The position numbers were made by a program, and so were the translations under genes. The notes under the pieces are model-generated. The model was not told the origin of the DNA, did not search any database, and saw only the letters and a list, made by a program, of their open reading frames with translations. 64,000 nt of DNA. Source: Phoronis australis. Lineage: Eukaryota; Phoronida; Phoronidae. This document shows, one piece after another, positions 45,930-60,225 of this stretch (positions are counted from its first letter, which is position 1; each line of letters begins with the position of its first letter). Location: contig NMRA01000343.1 of NCBI GenBank assembly GCA_002633005.1, positions 184,001 through 248,000 of the forward strand, written 5' to 3'.

Positions 45930-46480
45930 GTAGAACTTGAAAATCAAGATTTATGCGAGTCTTTTTGACTTTTAGAAAAATGACAAATTTTGAGTGAATT
46001 CAGAGTATCACGTGTCAGAAATGGCTGATGTAACTCAAATACTATGCCTTGTTCTCCAAAATAATGTAAAGAATTGTATTTAAAATGTTCCACCTTTACA
46101 TGAGGGACTATCGAATAACAGGACTGTCATGATTTTTATGAAAAAAAATTACAGTTGTTGCACAAAACGAGAACGAACAGCATTTTTGAACATTAATCGT
46201 ATGAAATTTGGTCATATCATTGATCCTGTTGATTTGCTATGAATGCACCTTTCTTTTTTGCTAAATATTCCTAAAAAAGCAATGTCAATTGAACCAATTA
46301 GTGGCAGAATGGTATGATGTCAAAAACCTAATTCTATGGTCAGTTTTTAATTTCAGAAAACAATGATCACATTTGCGGATTTAAAATCTATAGTTTTGGA
46401 GATATTTGACTAAATGTAGATTTGTTGATAAGGTCGTACATTACCTTAAATTTTATGAAAAAATAAAATTCCTCATATCC
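45930..46480 (+). repeat. dispersed repeat family, copy D
   Basis: CGTGTCAGAAATGGCTGATG, TCAAATACTATGCC and, near the end, ATCTATAGTTTTGGAGATAT match copy C in the same order. It lies about 300 bp 3' of the pirin stop codon, so it may form part of the pirin 3' UTR; an AATAAA is inside at 46462-46467. Confidence 0.5.
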
Positions 46481-46626
46481 AGAGGTGGATCCAGGATTTT
46501 GAGTTGGGGGGGCAGGGCAGTGTATTAGCCAGGATATTGCACGTCAGACATCCCCAACGCCAAATGGAGTCGGGGAGAATTTTAGGGGGCCACAGCCCCC
46601 TTGACCCTCCTCTAAATCCGCCAATG
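46481..46626 (+). mobile_element. GTGGCGGATC-type MITE, copy 2
   Basis: It begins AGAGGTGGATCCAGGATTTT and ends CTCTAAATCCGCCAATG. It shares the block TTGGGGGGGCAGGGCA and the inverted ends with the copy at 39,176-39,330. It lies in the spacer 3' of pirin. Confidence 0.8.
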
Positions 46627-49600
46627 TTATGTCTTAAGTTAGATTTTACAGTTGTTGAGTGTTCATTTCAAAATTTAGTTCATGATGATATAATCAGTGC
46701 TACATATCTGACATGAAATTCAGTTCAGTGGCTAACTGGCGTGGCGAACTGCAGACCAAATGAAATGGTTCGACTTTACATGATTATTGTGGGTCTCACT
46801 ACGTAACTTCATCCGATCGTGGAGTCAAATAATCAGACAAATTTTATGAGACACAATCTAGTACTTATCGACCCACAATACTGTCTTGGAGGCAGTGTGT
46901 TATTTTTTGTCCTGCGAAATAGTTAATACACTTGTCTACAGGTAAAATGTCGATACCTACCGACTTGAAAGAGTCTCTCATGTGTATAATTTATTTATTT
47001 ATCAGTGTTAACATTCGAAACTATAATATACATATATATATATTTATATCTTCATTAAAGTTATTTCAGTGGAATCATCAAAAGTGCGTCACTATGAGAA
47101 TGCATTATGAACAATAAGACTAGACAATGCAATTCTCCTTTCACCTGCCACATTAGACTTTTCCTAACCACAAAACAGAAAATATTTTAATCTGCCCACC
47201 TGTAAAACAACAATCTCCAAATCCGTACTCAAAATCTACCATACAATAAAGTCCACCAAAGTGCACCCAGCATTCAGCTAGTTTTCAGAGACAGTAAGGC
47301 TGCCTTGCAGCACGACAGAGAACTTATTCGATGCAAAATGTTCACTTAAAGTTGTACTGAGTGCTAACATGACCATTACCTTGGAACATCCTGATTCACA
47401 CATTGTAAAGCATATTTTTTTACTTAAAATTGCACTGCAAACCTAAAGTAAGGCAAGTTGACACTTCCGGTTATACTGTGGTGGGAATGGACCTTGCAGG
47501 AGTCCCATTTCCCAAGGCAATAGCACTCAGAACTTTTATACAGATCTGAAAAGCTTAGACTAGTTACAACCATAAGGAAGTAATGTCTAAACAAACCCAT
47601 TTTCAACCTTCACATATTCAGTAACCAACGTAATACTAAATACGACTAACCTCTGGTATCCCCATCAAAAGTTTGGATTAAACCAGCCTATCTTCCTCAT
47701 ACAAGGACTTGAAACAGGAATATGTCTCACAATGCAAATAAACCGAAAGTGAAAAACTTGCATTTCACATTAACACCATTCACATAAGGAAGAAGAATAA
47801 ATGGAACATGAAACCAGCTGATTATTAGTAATACATAAAATCTCCAATTTCGGACAAGCTAAATGGCATACTGAACTTTTGTCCAGCGTTCAAAGACTTC
47901 TAAAATTGTTTTGAAAAACGGACAGTTTCTCAAAACATTGTCTGCTGGCAGCTAAGGTATTGAACTGAAAAATGAAAAAGCACAGCTGTATACTGATAAC
48001 GGCTGATATTTTCATAACAGCCAAGGCTCTGATTTTCAATTTACACACCCCCTATCACTGAAACAGTTGAAAATTTTCATTTTCCGAACAGAAGTCCATG
48101 GGCTTATCAACAGAAAATCCCAGTACGTGCCATTTTACGAAAAAAAATGTCAGTTGTGTCCTAAAGTTGTGTAACACAATCTCGTAGCATACCTTTGCAA
48201 TGAAAGTTTAAAAAATTATGAAGTTTAGTTATTAACATGGTATACTTTACATTCAGCATCAGTCAATTTGGAAGACGGAATAGCTCTATGCAAACAGAAA
48301 AACTCGCTACCGCCAAAAAAAAACTGTTTTCTTCAATCACTCCACACTAACTGCAGAAAAACTCGCAAATGGGTTAGGAATGTTTAAATTTTATTAATTC
48401 TAGAAGTTTGATCGTCTATTTCTATCAAAATTAAAGTCACAAGATAGATTTAATTACTCAAAAAATGCGCATTTTGTAAATTAAAAATGCTAATGGTTAT
48501 CGGCCTTTCTTAACTGTTCTGTAAAAGGAAAAGTAAATTTGTTGAGCAGCACAAGAACTAAAAACTGAAACAAATTCTGTTTATCTTGAAAAACAGATGT
48601 CATGTTGACAGAACATCATTTGGGGATAATTTTAACAGGTTTTGAAGTTTTCGGAATGTTTGACTAAAATTAAGCTGAACAAGTAAAAAATATTCAACAA
48701 GCTAACAGAAGAAAAAACCAACAGCTTATCAAAGAAGCCATACACTATATGAAAAGTGACAAAGAAAATGCGAAGGAAATATAATACACTTTACAGTTAG
48801 TAAAAGAGTTTTGCAAACCAGTAATTCAAATGTAGTGCAACACACTTTACACTAAGAGTTATGCAACTCATGAACTCAAATTACTGCTTTCTTACCCTGT
48901 ACGCAAGCCTAAGATCAATCCAAATAAGGAACATGGAATATGCAAATCGAAAATAAAAAAGTGCAATAACAGCTCAAAACCTTTGTGTAACACAACAGAC
49001 ATACTCGCAACAGACCAAAAATCTCAAAATAGGGAATGATTATGAAATTGATAACTACTAATTGTACACCTTCAAAATTGAGCTAGAACACAGGACAACC
49101 CCGAATGTGTTTCTACAGAGACCGACAATAACATTAATTTTTCGTTAATAATGCATCAGAAATTTCATTCTGTAATGGGTCGACCGTTCAAAATTGACAT
49201 CAATACGCAAAAACTCGTTTAAGTCAAGATTTTCACTTAACACAGACAAAGCTCCAGGGTACAATACTCCTAATTCACGGACTCAGCCTTTCAGATAACT
49301 AAGATTTATTTTCCATGATAAAATCTCCGTCTGGTCTGTTCCGACTTCAATGATATTTATTGTTATTGCAAAACCAGCTTGGCTGGAAAGAGCCATGATT
49401 TTATCTGTACTCTCGTGAATTAATATTATTTTTATCCAAGTTTATTAAAACCCCAACAGCACAGCAAGTTGCGGAGAATTCATTATCTCTGCTTGAGTGA
49501 TTTATATAACTGAAGAAACAAGTTTGTTTCGGTAACGAGTTTACAATCCATATTGTACTCTATAATTGATTATTGCTCGTTTATAACACCAAGTGCTTCG

Positions 49601-50871
49601 CAAACCTAACACAAAATAAATTCAACAAGAGAAAATAATTATGTATGATCACAACATCAACTAAAAACAACACAGCTTAAACCAGACACAATGTTTTCGT
49701 TCATTTGTGTTTCTTTCATTTCAGAGATTTCAACACGGTTTCCACCCATATGGTTTTAATTTACCTTCTGAATCAAAAAACAAGATTTTACACAATCTTT
49801 AGGCAGATTCCTGCTGGACTGTAACAGGGCTGCACTCCGTAGACTCAAGACAGTTGCAAGAAAAAGCTAGTAAAAGTGCAACCACACGTTTTGCCGTTAT
49901 GCATGGAGATATCTCGCGAAGCCTTGCGTGATTTCGCTTCTCTTGTGCTAAACTTGGTCTACGGAATGCAGTACGAGTTAACACTATGACATCGACACAT
50001 GTGGGTTACGTATCCACCTTGCCTTGTATTTCGTATAACGTCTATTGTTACTAGTGATCGCATAATGTAGGAAGACAGCTCAAGCAAGTAATGTAGATAG
50101 TTCATAACAATTCAACAGTGAAACAAAGACAACTTATGACTTATCAGGACAACTTTGATGTCCCACAGCTATGTCAAAACATCTTTAACACAAAAATTCA
50201 CTTTGGTATTCAATCTATACTGCTCGTGTTTAATCTTTACACTCAGCCACAAAAATGGGTGTGGCTTGTTTTTATGCAAGCCAGCCCCATTTTGTTATAC
50301 TCCTCCAATGAAAAACTGACTAGTCGCAAGTAAAGTGACTTAACCAGGAAAAAGCTGGAAGATCTTTCTAAATGGAACCTTTAGCACTCTCAAACGTCTG
50401 GAATTTTTTCTTGACAATAGGAATTCAATGAATTAACTCTATTTCACATAACATGAGCAAACACGAGTTCAAAGTAACGATCAATGAAGATCGTGATTGT
50501 ATTTATTGCAGTAGTATGTGAGATATATTTATCAACTCACATTCACCAACTAAAAAGATACTGCCTGTCACTTCTATGTAGTTTAAATTACAATGGTTTT
50601 CAATATTTTGTCAATTTTAAGGACCCTGTCAAACCAATGTAGTTCTGAGTAAGAATGGGAGAAAACGGAATAGAAATTGACCGACCATTGTACAGTCTGA
50701 CTGAAAATGCCATCGACAATATCGCAATTTCCTGAGATCTGAGAAAAAGTTTGGAATGACACGATCGTACATAATTTTGACAAAACAAGATAGCTCTGAC
50801 AAGATGTTGAAAACTATTGCAGCATTTCCATATTCTCCCCGTATCTCCGCCCTACTACCACAAAGCCAATA

Positions 50872-53800
50872 TCACAGATCGAGGTTCAGTTCCCTATCCA
50901 ACTCTTCTGACGTGAACTCTTCCTCTTTCAACTCTAATACATCCTCCTCCAGGGAATCGCAAGAACTACTAGTTGTAAGTGGCTTAATATCGCTCCAGTC
51001 AATGGGAGGTAAATCGATCTGTTCTGGGTCGAGCCACGGCTTGTGGTGGGGGTTGTGCTTTTTCTTCCAAGACTCGTAGCCCCGCGCCGCCTTACATAAG
51101 CGCTGCATTATCTTGAAACGAAAAACGACACATAATGCTATTTTAATAGTACGTTTTATGTGAGTTTTCGAGCTCTTTCAATACATAATATACAGATGAT
51201 TGTGACGTTAACTGGGAAATACACTGGAGAAAATTACCTCCGATTCTTTGGACTGGGACTACAAGGTAGAGCTATCCAACCTAACATCATTTGGAGGGCA
51301 ATTCCATTTGTGATGGATGAACCGTCAGAGAACATTTTGATCAATTGTGAAAAAAATGTTCACCCTGTTAGGTCTCGTCGACAGCTTTCAAAGCATGAAA
51401 CAAATTTTTCTCCTATCTGTTTACCTGACTGAGCAAATTGCCTTTAAGGGGTGTGACGGGCGTACGCAGAGAATTTGAATTTTTGAAAAAAGAATTTTAA
51501 CATTAATTTTCTGTGAGTTGCCTTTAGTTACAATTTTTGGTTTATATGATGATTTAGTGGAATGTTTGCAAAGTACAACACACTAATTGTTTTGATGACA
51601 TCTTCTAAGAAATTTTTGTCAGATAGCTCGATGTAACTTGAGTGTGTGTGACGGATGTATGTGATGGACGTACGCTCTGAATTTCTAGTATTAAATTGTT
51701 GTGACTAAGATATCAATTCAGAATAATTCAAACTTTTGCAGTATTTAAGCTATATCGATCTTTTGCTACTGAATCAACGTTTTTTAATCAAAATACACCG
51801 ATTGACCTTATGGACGAAATCATCACATTACAGGTAGGCCTATGCTGGGAATGTACTCTAGGATTTTAATATTTCAATACATTTGATTAGAGATATAAAA
51901 CAATCTGCTAAAGTCCTCACTGCCCTTCGAAGATTGTAAGCATGGGAATGAGAGTGATAACCTGTTGGTTATCAGGAAACTAAACCTAAATTTTTTCAAG
52001 CACTTTTTTGTGACGGACGTATGGCACCATGACCTCTGGGAGTTGACCTTTGACCCCACAAAGTCGATGATGTTCCAAAGTTGAAATGTTATTTTTTCAT
52101 GAGATTGTACAAATTAGTGAAAAACCCATTAATTAGCTTATTTATGACAATAATTAGCAACACACATGAAAATCAAGCTAATTTTTTTAAGGGTCAAGTG
52201 ACCTCAAAAAATGGGTCCATTTAGGCAAAAATTAAGTTATAGGACAGTCAACTATGGATCATGAAACTAAGAGAGACTGGGCTTTCAGATAAGACCAGAA
52301 ATGACATAGTCACAATTTTAATTTTTTGTCTCTAGGTTGACCTTTTCACGGAAATGCCTTAAAGCAAGTAACAACATGCACATGTGACTACAAACGTTTG
52401 AATGTCTCTTCGAACACATTTGAGCTGTCTTCAGAAATCATACTAAGAAAATCAACAGTTGAAAATTTCCTAACACAATCACATTTAGACAAGCATAACT
52501 TGAATAACAGGTAGACTTAATAAGTGATGGCTACGCAAGAAGTGCAGATTTACCGATAGTTGCAGATGATTTAAGCTTTAGCACAGGTATGGAACACACA
52601 ATTTTACTGATAAGACATTGATTACCAATATCACTATTTTTATTAATGTGGCCACATTTCTTCAATTTGGAACGCTGTAATGGCAGACGAGGGAATTTTA
52701 GTTGCCTCATTTTTTATGCAACGTAACTTTTTATGTCGTCTGTTTATGACGTCAGGTGGTGCGAGTGTACCAAGTTTTCTATTTAAAGAGCGCGTTGCTG
52801 GTGCGCTGTCGTGTCGGTCTGAAGAAGTTAGCATGTCATGTATGTGCTTTTAATTGCAGATCACAATTTAAGGATGTTAAACCTTGATTCTACCCCATCA
52901 AAGGCTGGAATGTTCCCTTCTTGGCGACAGCTTAAACATGAAAATCACAAAGTACATTAACTATCACTAAATAACAGGTCTCAAAAATTTCCTTTCCATG
53001 ACAACAGTTGGTTTCTAACGTCCAAAGAAATTTAGAGAACAACAACAACTGATACGAAGTATCACAAATTTGGACAGGTTAGCCAAGCCTGTCAAAACTG
53101 AATGTTTTAATCCTTTTTTACTTACTTACGTCATTCATAATATGCTTGGGTATGACAATCCATTCTGTCAAGGTATATGGTTTAGGTAGTGAACAAGTAG
53201 GCAGTGCCTGTTTCAATTATTGTGCAGTAATTTTCAAACTACAATCCACAACTTCATTAGACTCACTGGGTTTTAATTAGCACAAGCTAAGGGGGAAATG
53301 ATCATTGTTTTTTTGAATTTTTCAGGTATACTCAGAAGCGCAGACTGAATTGAATTTTAAACAGCTTTATTTGACACTCTGTGATTGAAACATAAAAAAA
53401 CTTTTCAATGACTTAGAGAGTATTGATAAAATACATTTGATATCAAATATCAACAAATCAAGACGAATGTCTACCAGACCAAAAAATTTGAAGCCTGCAG
53501 GCACAGGTTGCGCAAGCAGCGAAAAGCCAAGGTTGCGGGCATTTGGTCAATGCTTTACCGCTCGTCCTTGCTGAAGAACATGCAAAAAGTCAGAGTGAAT
53601 TAACATAAATCCTGACATAATGAGATTAGCCAAGTAGAAAAACTTGGGCAAGAACAGAAAAAAATCTGTTCAATAGTAGTGAACCACTTATAAATAAGAA
53701 ATGGAACGTCTCAGTATTATTTGAAGTTTGAACACAGATTTTCCCCATTTTGAATGAACAAGTCAGATGATACTATCAACACCACTTATACAATTGCCAT

Positions 53801-56800
53801 TTTTTGACGAGTGCTGAGTTTTAAGACTACAATAAATAATGATCACAGTGAGTGATTATTTTATACGAAACTAAGCAAACATGCTGTGCAGTATGAATTG
53901 CGATTTTCAGCTAAATTAAATTAAATTAAAATTAACTTTACATGTTATCATACTTGCCAGTCTTTTGAATTACCAAATCGAGAAGCCGATCGCGGAACCC
54001 TTTGGATTCTCCAGGGTTACGCTTTTCAAAAAAATCAAAACTTTCATCAACTTAAAATTTGAGATTTGATAGCTCATTGAATCATGGGAACTCTCCAAGG
54101 GAGCTTCCCACCAAAATTTAACAGTTCTTGGTTACAAACTTACCTTTGGAGCGACAATGGTGGTAAGTTTGTTCACTAGCCAACTGGGAAGATGACCTAG
54201 AAAACAGGAGCGTTAATTTCAAACAGGTACAACAAAATCTCCAAATTAGGACGTGATACGCTAGACATAATATATATTAATTATAAATATGTTTTAAAAT
54301 TCCAACATTTCAACTAGAAAGTAGATACAACCCATGATTGCTTTGCTGCATTATTTGAACAAAAGCTTTCATTTCAGCGTGACCTTTTATAGAAAATCTA
54401 CAATTATGAGATCGCCTTTCTACATTGGATACGTAAAAATGTCTCAGTCTAGTCTGGTACGGTTGGTTTGTAACACGAGTCGACCAAACCCACATAGGCA
54501 GTCCACACTCAGTGCGACGCCGTTTCCACTTTCAAAAGAGAACAACGAACAAAGTGCACAACATCAAAGAAACCAGTGCAGCTACATGCATCGGATTAGG
54601 TTTCAAATTTGTCTAATGACTAAAGTGCTTAAAACCACCATTTAGCTCATTGTGACAAGTGACTACATTGACAGCATTATTAAACCTCCCTTTATAGCAT
54701 TGCAGATAATGGTCTGGTATAACGTGCCCAAATTTTGAGAACCAGTTTTCTCCATTGAATAACGGGCACCAAACTGGTTCTCAAAATACGGGTGCGTTAT
54801 AACGGACTATATTGCCGCATTGCATATCACAATCCTAAATTCAATATAATCCCAAAAAACAGAAACAGCAAAGTGACTTAAACTGAAAGCGTGGTCATAA
54901 TTACGAAATGTCAGTTCTTATGAAGCCTGCAAAAACCTCCAGTTTGACTAAGGAACAATTTGAGACCAATTTTACAAAGCAAAGTGGTCTAAATCAAAAG
55001 TTGTTTTATGCGATGGAACGTGCAGGGTGACGTGAATAATGTCACCACCCACCACGGAGTGCACATTTCAACTAACTAGTAAATGTCATTCATTCATTGA
55101 CAGATAGACTAGACTTCCCTAAACTGAATTTTTTTTCGACTTTTCAACGCAAAATTCAAATTTGAACGGATAGAAGCTATTGCTGCTCATAGAGCCATAC
55201 TTAACAGTTGAATGGCAGAAATACTTCAAGTTGGGAAACAAAATAAAAAAACAAGTAATATCTGAGTTCTCAACAAAAACTGAACTTCCTGAGTACGTTG
55301 ACCTATATTTCTTGCGGGCACCCGTTTCCGAGATCTCTATTTACATTAACATGGTTTATAAAAAACTTTGACCATATTCAATGACTTGATAGGTATGCTC
55401 GAGGCAAATTGAAGGTCACTTTAGTACAAATTTGTGTACAAGAACCTCAACCCGTCTTTCGCAACAGGGAAAATTTTCATAAAGAAGGGGTCAAATTGAC
55501 ATTTTTGAATTCAAAGAATTATGAGATGTTTTGTGACAAACACCATTATAAGCTTTTTGCGAAAGCTACCACGACCACAAGACATTACAGTTCCCAAAAC
55601 AACATATTATTTATGGAACATCTTGAAACAGTATAAAATTTATCAAGAATTTCATGGTGAAATTCCTATTTTAACAATATCTACTTTTTTGAGACAAAGA
55701 GCAATGCTTCTGCATTTTTAGGTCCGAGTCCTGAATTAACAATTTTTCAACCATACTCTATCAAACATAGATTAATTTTCGACTTTCCCAATTTAGAACC
55801 GCTTCACAGAAAATAATCTAACATACTTCACTAGCATGTACTGGTCCCTTGAGGGCGTAATACCAAATGCTCCAGAAAGCATTGAATTTGCCCATTAGAC
55901 ATTTGTTGAACTAGAGATGAGCTATACATGACTCGAGATTTTACAAATTTGAGATATTAGGTAAGCTTAAATAGTGGGAATGTGTATTTGAGAAAAACAG
56001 CTATCATTCAAGATTTTTTAAATATATTATGTTTTTGCAGCAATAAAAACTAAGATGGTGTAAACCTAATTATAATAATGGTATTTCAAATATTTTCATG
56101 ACGAAAAGCTGAAATTTGATTGCCTGTCAAGGTTGGAATAATTCAAAGATTATTCAAAGCCAAAGCTCTAAATTCAAGAGATTTTCAAGGCTGCATGAAC
56201 CATGTCGAGATCCGCACACTCTTAAATCCCACAGCAAGCTTTTTTCAAAAAAATTTGAACTCAAAACAAAAATCTATAGTAAACACAAAATACGTATAAT
56301 GACGCATTACAATTAAAAGGTTTCAGTACAAGCATTTGCCAGCTGGCACGGAATCAATTAACGGTAGTAGCCAATAATTTATACACAATCAGGCAATAAA
56401 CTCCTGTCCAAACACAGACTTACCTTAGAACAAGTTGCACTAGAGCAACTTGTCCCACTTAAGTGGAGCGTCCACACACAAATATCCGATAACTAGGGTA
56501 AGGTAGAAGTTGTCGCTCAGTGCACGACAATGGACACTTCATGCGAATGCTGCGTGCAAAAGAAAACCTGTCTGTATGTGACTATAGCAGATAATCCGCC
56601 TTGCCCCAGGTTTGCAGCCACACAGCCATTAGAAGTGGCGCCAGTTTCCCCAGAACAAGTTATCCTACCTCCTTAAGGTGGAGTAAGTTGCCAAAAGTGT
56701 GGTAAGTTACGCTAGTTTAAAAAGCATCCACGCAGCCCTCAAACCTACCGACAACTCGTTCCAAGAGTAAGTTGTTCCAAGTCTGTGTGTGGATGGCACA

Positions 56801-59800
56801 TAAGCCGCAACAGACCACCACCAGCAAGAACTGGGATAAAATGGGAAACAACATGACCTAGTTATTTAATAAATCAGTTGTTTTGCCTAATTAGGTCTGA
56901 ATGCACCAAGTGAACGTAAACTGAGCTGTATTAAACTGATCAATAGTTTACCTTTAGGGTCCGACTGTGTGACGTAATAGATTTCACAGCTGGTTTTTCC
57001 AGTTGGACGAATGAGGTACCCTGTTAAGTAGGATATGCCACGGATAATCCCCTTCTTGGGTGGAGCCTTCTATTAAAAAGAGAGGAGATCACGACAGTTT
57101 AACACAGCATCATTCCGCTGTCAAAAATGTGTACGTGCGTGTTTGCATACACATGCGCTCGTGTGTGCGAATGTATAATGTGTCTAAGTAAGTACAGTAA
57201 CTCTTCATTTAGTGTGCACAATTTTTTGCCAAAATCTTCAGTTTTCATATTTTTAAAAGCTGATTTATCTCGCTGCAAACATTTAATAAAGACATCTTCA
57301 CAGTACAAACCATCTAGCAATGAAACTTGTCTAAATATTCATTTTTGTTGAGAAGCGTAACAGAATGAAATTTCGCTACATAGGTGATAGACTGATATAA
57401 GGTTTGCCATGGAGGACGAAGTCGCAAAAGAACAATTTGAATCATTGCATAGTGAGTGGATGTCTAGAAATTTGTTCTTGCAGTGTTGGAAGTGCTAGCT
57501 CGCCATATTTCAGAACTTTAGGAAGCACACCGAAACAAGAGTTGCCAGTGAAATATGCACATGTCCCAAGTTAGTAGTCACGCAAGTTGCAAGATTGGGA
57601 TGAGCACAGGCAATCTCACCTCCATAATACATAATGCATATATAAATCTTACCTCATGATTGACTGAATGATTAATGACCAGAAATTCCTTGACTGTTGC
57701 AAGAAATGACCTCTGCGTAACGAAATCTCTGTTTTTCAGCGGAGTAGGACACTTCACTGGAAACAATGCACCAAAACTATGTTACTCCACCACTTAATAC
57801 AGTCTAGTACAAGGAGCACATTTTGCTCAGTAAAAAGTAAATTAATCCGCCACGATAGTTAGGAACAGTTATACAATAGTTTAGGTAGTATTAGTAATTG
57901 GTAGTTGGGAGAGTTTACTTAATACATGTGTTAGATAATCCTAATTTATACTGCATATTTATGATAAAGGCAGCATATGCTTAAAGCCTCAAGTTGACAA
58001 CATAAGGCGTGGGTTAATAATGGCAATACAATATCCGCATCCAGTACAACAATTAAGGAGACATATAGTGTAAGACTGATGAAACATGACAAGAAAAGAC
58101 CAGGCATCCATGTTATCGAAGGTCGCGAGTCTGTCCATACTCGCGTCGAGAAATCTTGTATAACGGAATTTACACACTGTGTATTTTGTGTGTTTACGTG
58201 CTATTTTTCAATAGCTCAAAATTGCGGCATAGCTGTTTATTCTCTTCGGGGAGAACCATTTAGCTAGAAATTGCTGGTAGATGCAGCACTTGCTAACAAA
58301 ATCGGTTATAATAACATGACCTTGTGGGTCTCACCAAAGTTGCATAACAATCTTCTTTTAATACATAAATTCATCCAAGGACTGTATAGACCAGCTGGTA
58401 ACCAATCACATTATTAGGCTTACTGTAAACACTCAGACCTTAAACTGTATTAGTACTCGTATCGTATCATAAATAAAGTTTTATGAACCAAAGCACTACG
58501 GTATTATTATCATACGCGTGTAACCCGCTGGGCCAACAACAAAAACAAGAGAGACATCTAATGTGCGTGTGGATGCGCTACATTATAGACACAATATGCC
58601 AGACAAGCGAAATTTCATTTTTTAACTTTTTCGTAGAAGATAAGCAACACCGAATCAATGTAACACAATTTTTAAAGATCCATACCTTAGCTACCTAACC
58701 ACCTGATAATGACTATGAAAAATTGTGGGCACTCATAACAATGTTAGAGGCCTTTGCGAAATAAAAAAGACCAATTTTGACAATTACTTTTAATGATGTT
58801 GGTGAGACTTTACCATAAGGCAGAATGTTTCACAAGACTAGTCGAACAATGTCCAGTAACAAGCATAACCGTAATGTACTGGTAATTAAACGTAAATCGT
58901 AATGTACTGGTAATTAAACGTAAACCGTAATGTACTGGTAATTAAACGTAAACCCTTCACTAGCCGCTCAACACTTAGGTTGGTCACCAACTCCAGTTTC
59001 TGAAGCGTAAACGGATGAGAATCCTTAACTCCTCCTGCATGATATAAGTACAGCTTAGGCTACTTTCCAGCTAAGACAAGTGCTTGTTTACTGTTGAGTC
59101 AACAGGAGAAATGCAGATTTATGTGTTACGTGAGTATTAATGACATGATTCATACAGAGTTCTGATGAAAAATTTGAAGGATTTACAAGGATTGTGACCA
59201 GGTAGATCAAGACATAACTGATGCAAATTTAAGATCATTTCCGTACAAATTTGTGTGTATTTACTCCAATGTCCTTTTGTAATAGGAAAAATTCAAATGA
59301 GGGAGCCTAATATTATCATTTTAATAATTGCATAAAACATAGAAAAAGAAAGGCAGCTGATGTTCAGGATTTTTATACGTTTGAAAAATAAAATTCAGCC
59401 CACTGACTTATATGTCACCGTTACCAGATCTATTGAATAAACACTGCTTGTGTTACAAAAATGCATTGTGTGTAAACACAGAAAGCTCTCTTAAACGGAT
59501 TCACCATTGAAAATGTTACTTTTCATAATCTACATCATGAAAAATCGAAAAATCGAATTGTGAGCCACAATATAAAGCGTCCTTGAGAAATACAAGGACA
59601 CACTAATTGTAACAAGACTCAAGCTCATGTCATTGAGTTTTCCCGCTGGAGTGATAAAAAAATGATACCCAATTTACATGTTGTTATCACGGGTAATTTG
59701 GATGATCATTAATTCACCGTAGCAACTGAATAAAGACAATGTTCACAGATAGCACTGCTTTAGCTTTCAGAACCTCGCTCCAGGACAGTGATGTCACTGT

Positions 59801-60225
59801 AAGAGTCACTGAACCCACAACCAATAAGTTGAAAGTCTAACTCTCTAATACCCAGTTCAATGTGGAGACCTGAGCAATATCGAAGTGGGTCTGGTACTCA
59901 GTAATTTTTCTTAATTCAGTCACAAGCAATTTATCAAACCGGAATTTCGTAAAGTTTGGACTTGTCTTGACCGATACACTGAGATTGGAGTTTCCTCGAA
60001 ATCGGACAAGCAGAAATAAAACAATGTCTTTTCACTAACCGAAATCGGTTGGAATTTACTGTACTCTAGCTAACACTTACTGCAGTAGTATCCAATGTCA
60101 TTATTAGGATTAAGGCAGCATATATCATACGACTCCACCATATTACGATCCCATAACTTCCTGTATTCAGGGTCCAACAGGACGTCGTATAACGTGCAAC
60201 CAGCAACGTCACATGTAGAATAGAT
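50872..60225 (-). CDS. STARD10: STARD10-like START-domain lipid-transfer protein (N-terminal exon missing from window)
   Basis: Five exons with consistent phases: 60081-60225, 57653-57756, 56952-57069, 54144-54196, 50872-51111 (TGA), giving 219 residues against 291 in human STARD10. START proteins carry one lipid in a hydrophobic cavity; STARD10 moves phosphatidylcholine and phosphatidylethanolamine between membranes. Matching blocks: [67 protein letters not shown] and [20 protein letters not shown], each at an equivalent place in vertebrate STARD10. The C-terminal tail is strongly acidic with Ser next to Asp/Glu ([19 protein letters not shown]), like the CK2-regulated tail of mammalian STARD10. 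The first exon found opens in phase 0 at IYSTCDVAG; about 65-70 residues upstream are not found in 60,226-64,000. The PWLDPEQ match favours STARD10 over PCTP or STARD7. Confidence 0.92.
51440..52040 (+). repeat. region with recurring GTGACGGACGTACG-like motif
   Basis: Variants of TGACGG(A/G)CGTA occur at about 51,459, 51,648, 51,664 and 52,010, the first and third followed by GAATTTgaat or CTGAATTTC. It lies in the last intron of STARD10. It looks like an internally repetitive old element. There is no coding content. Confidence 0.35.
54718..54803 (+). mobile_element. short palindromic MITE, copy 2
   Basis: This is the second copy of the 85-bp palindromic element, in an intron of STARD10. Its ends read AATTTTGAGAACCAG and CTGGTTCTCAAAATA, and the core contains CCATTGAATAACGGGC. 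Relative to the copy at 13,998 it is in the opposite orientation. Confidence 0.75.
56404..56796. mobile_element. 393-bp foldback element in a STARD10 intron
   Basis: The left end, CTGTCCAAACACAGACTTAC followed by AGAACAAGTTG, is inverted at the right end as CAACTCGTTCCAAG then GTCTGTGTGTGGATGG. Inside, AGAACAAGTT and CAACTTGT-type words recur several times in both orientations. There is no open frame. It is a non-autonomous inverted-repeat element. Confidence 0.7.
58870..58953 (+). repeat. 28-bp tandem repeat, three copies
   Basis: The unit CGTAATGTACTGGTAATTAA plus ACGTAAAT/C repeats at 58870, 58898 and 58926 with one or two differences. It lies in an intron of STARD10. Confidence 0.93.

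Larger units (their letters stand above)
45637..50871. other. intergenic spacer between pirin and STARD10 (convergent)
   Basis: There is no protein-coding gene that I can support in 5.2 kb; open frames are short and AT-rich. It holds the 3' UTRs of both genes, dispersed repeat copy D, and MITE copy 2. An AATAAA on the minus strand at 50502-50507, about 365 bp past the STARD10 stop, is a plausible polyadenylation signal. From about 47,100 to 49,700 I see only AT-rich unique-looking sequence. Confidence 0.5.
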
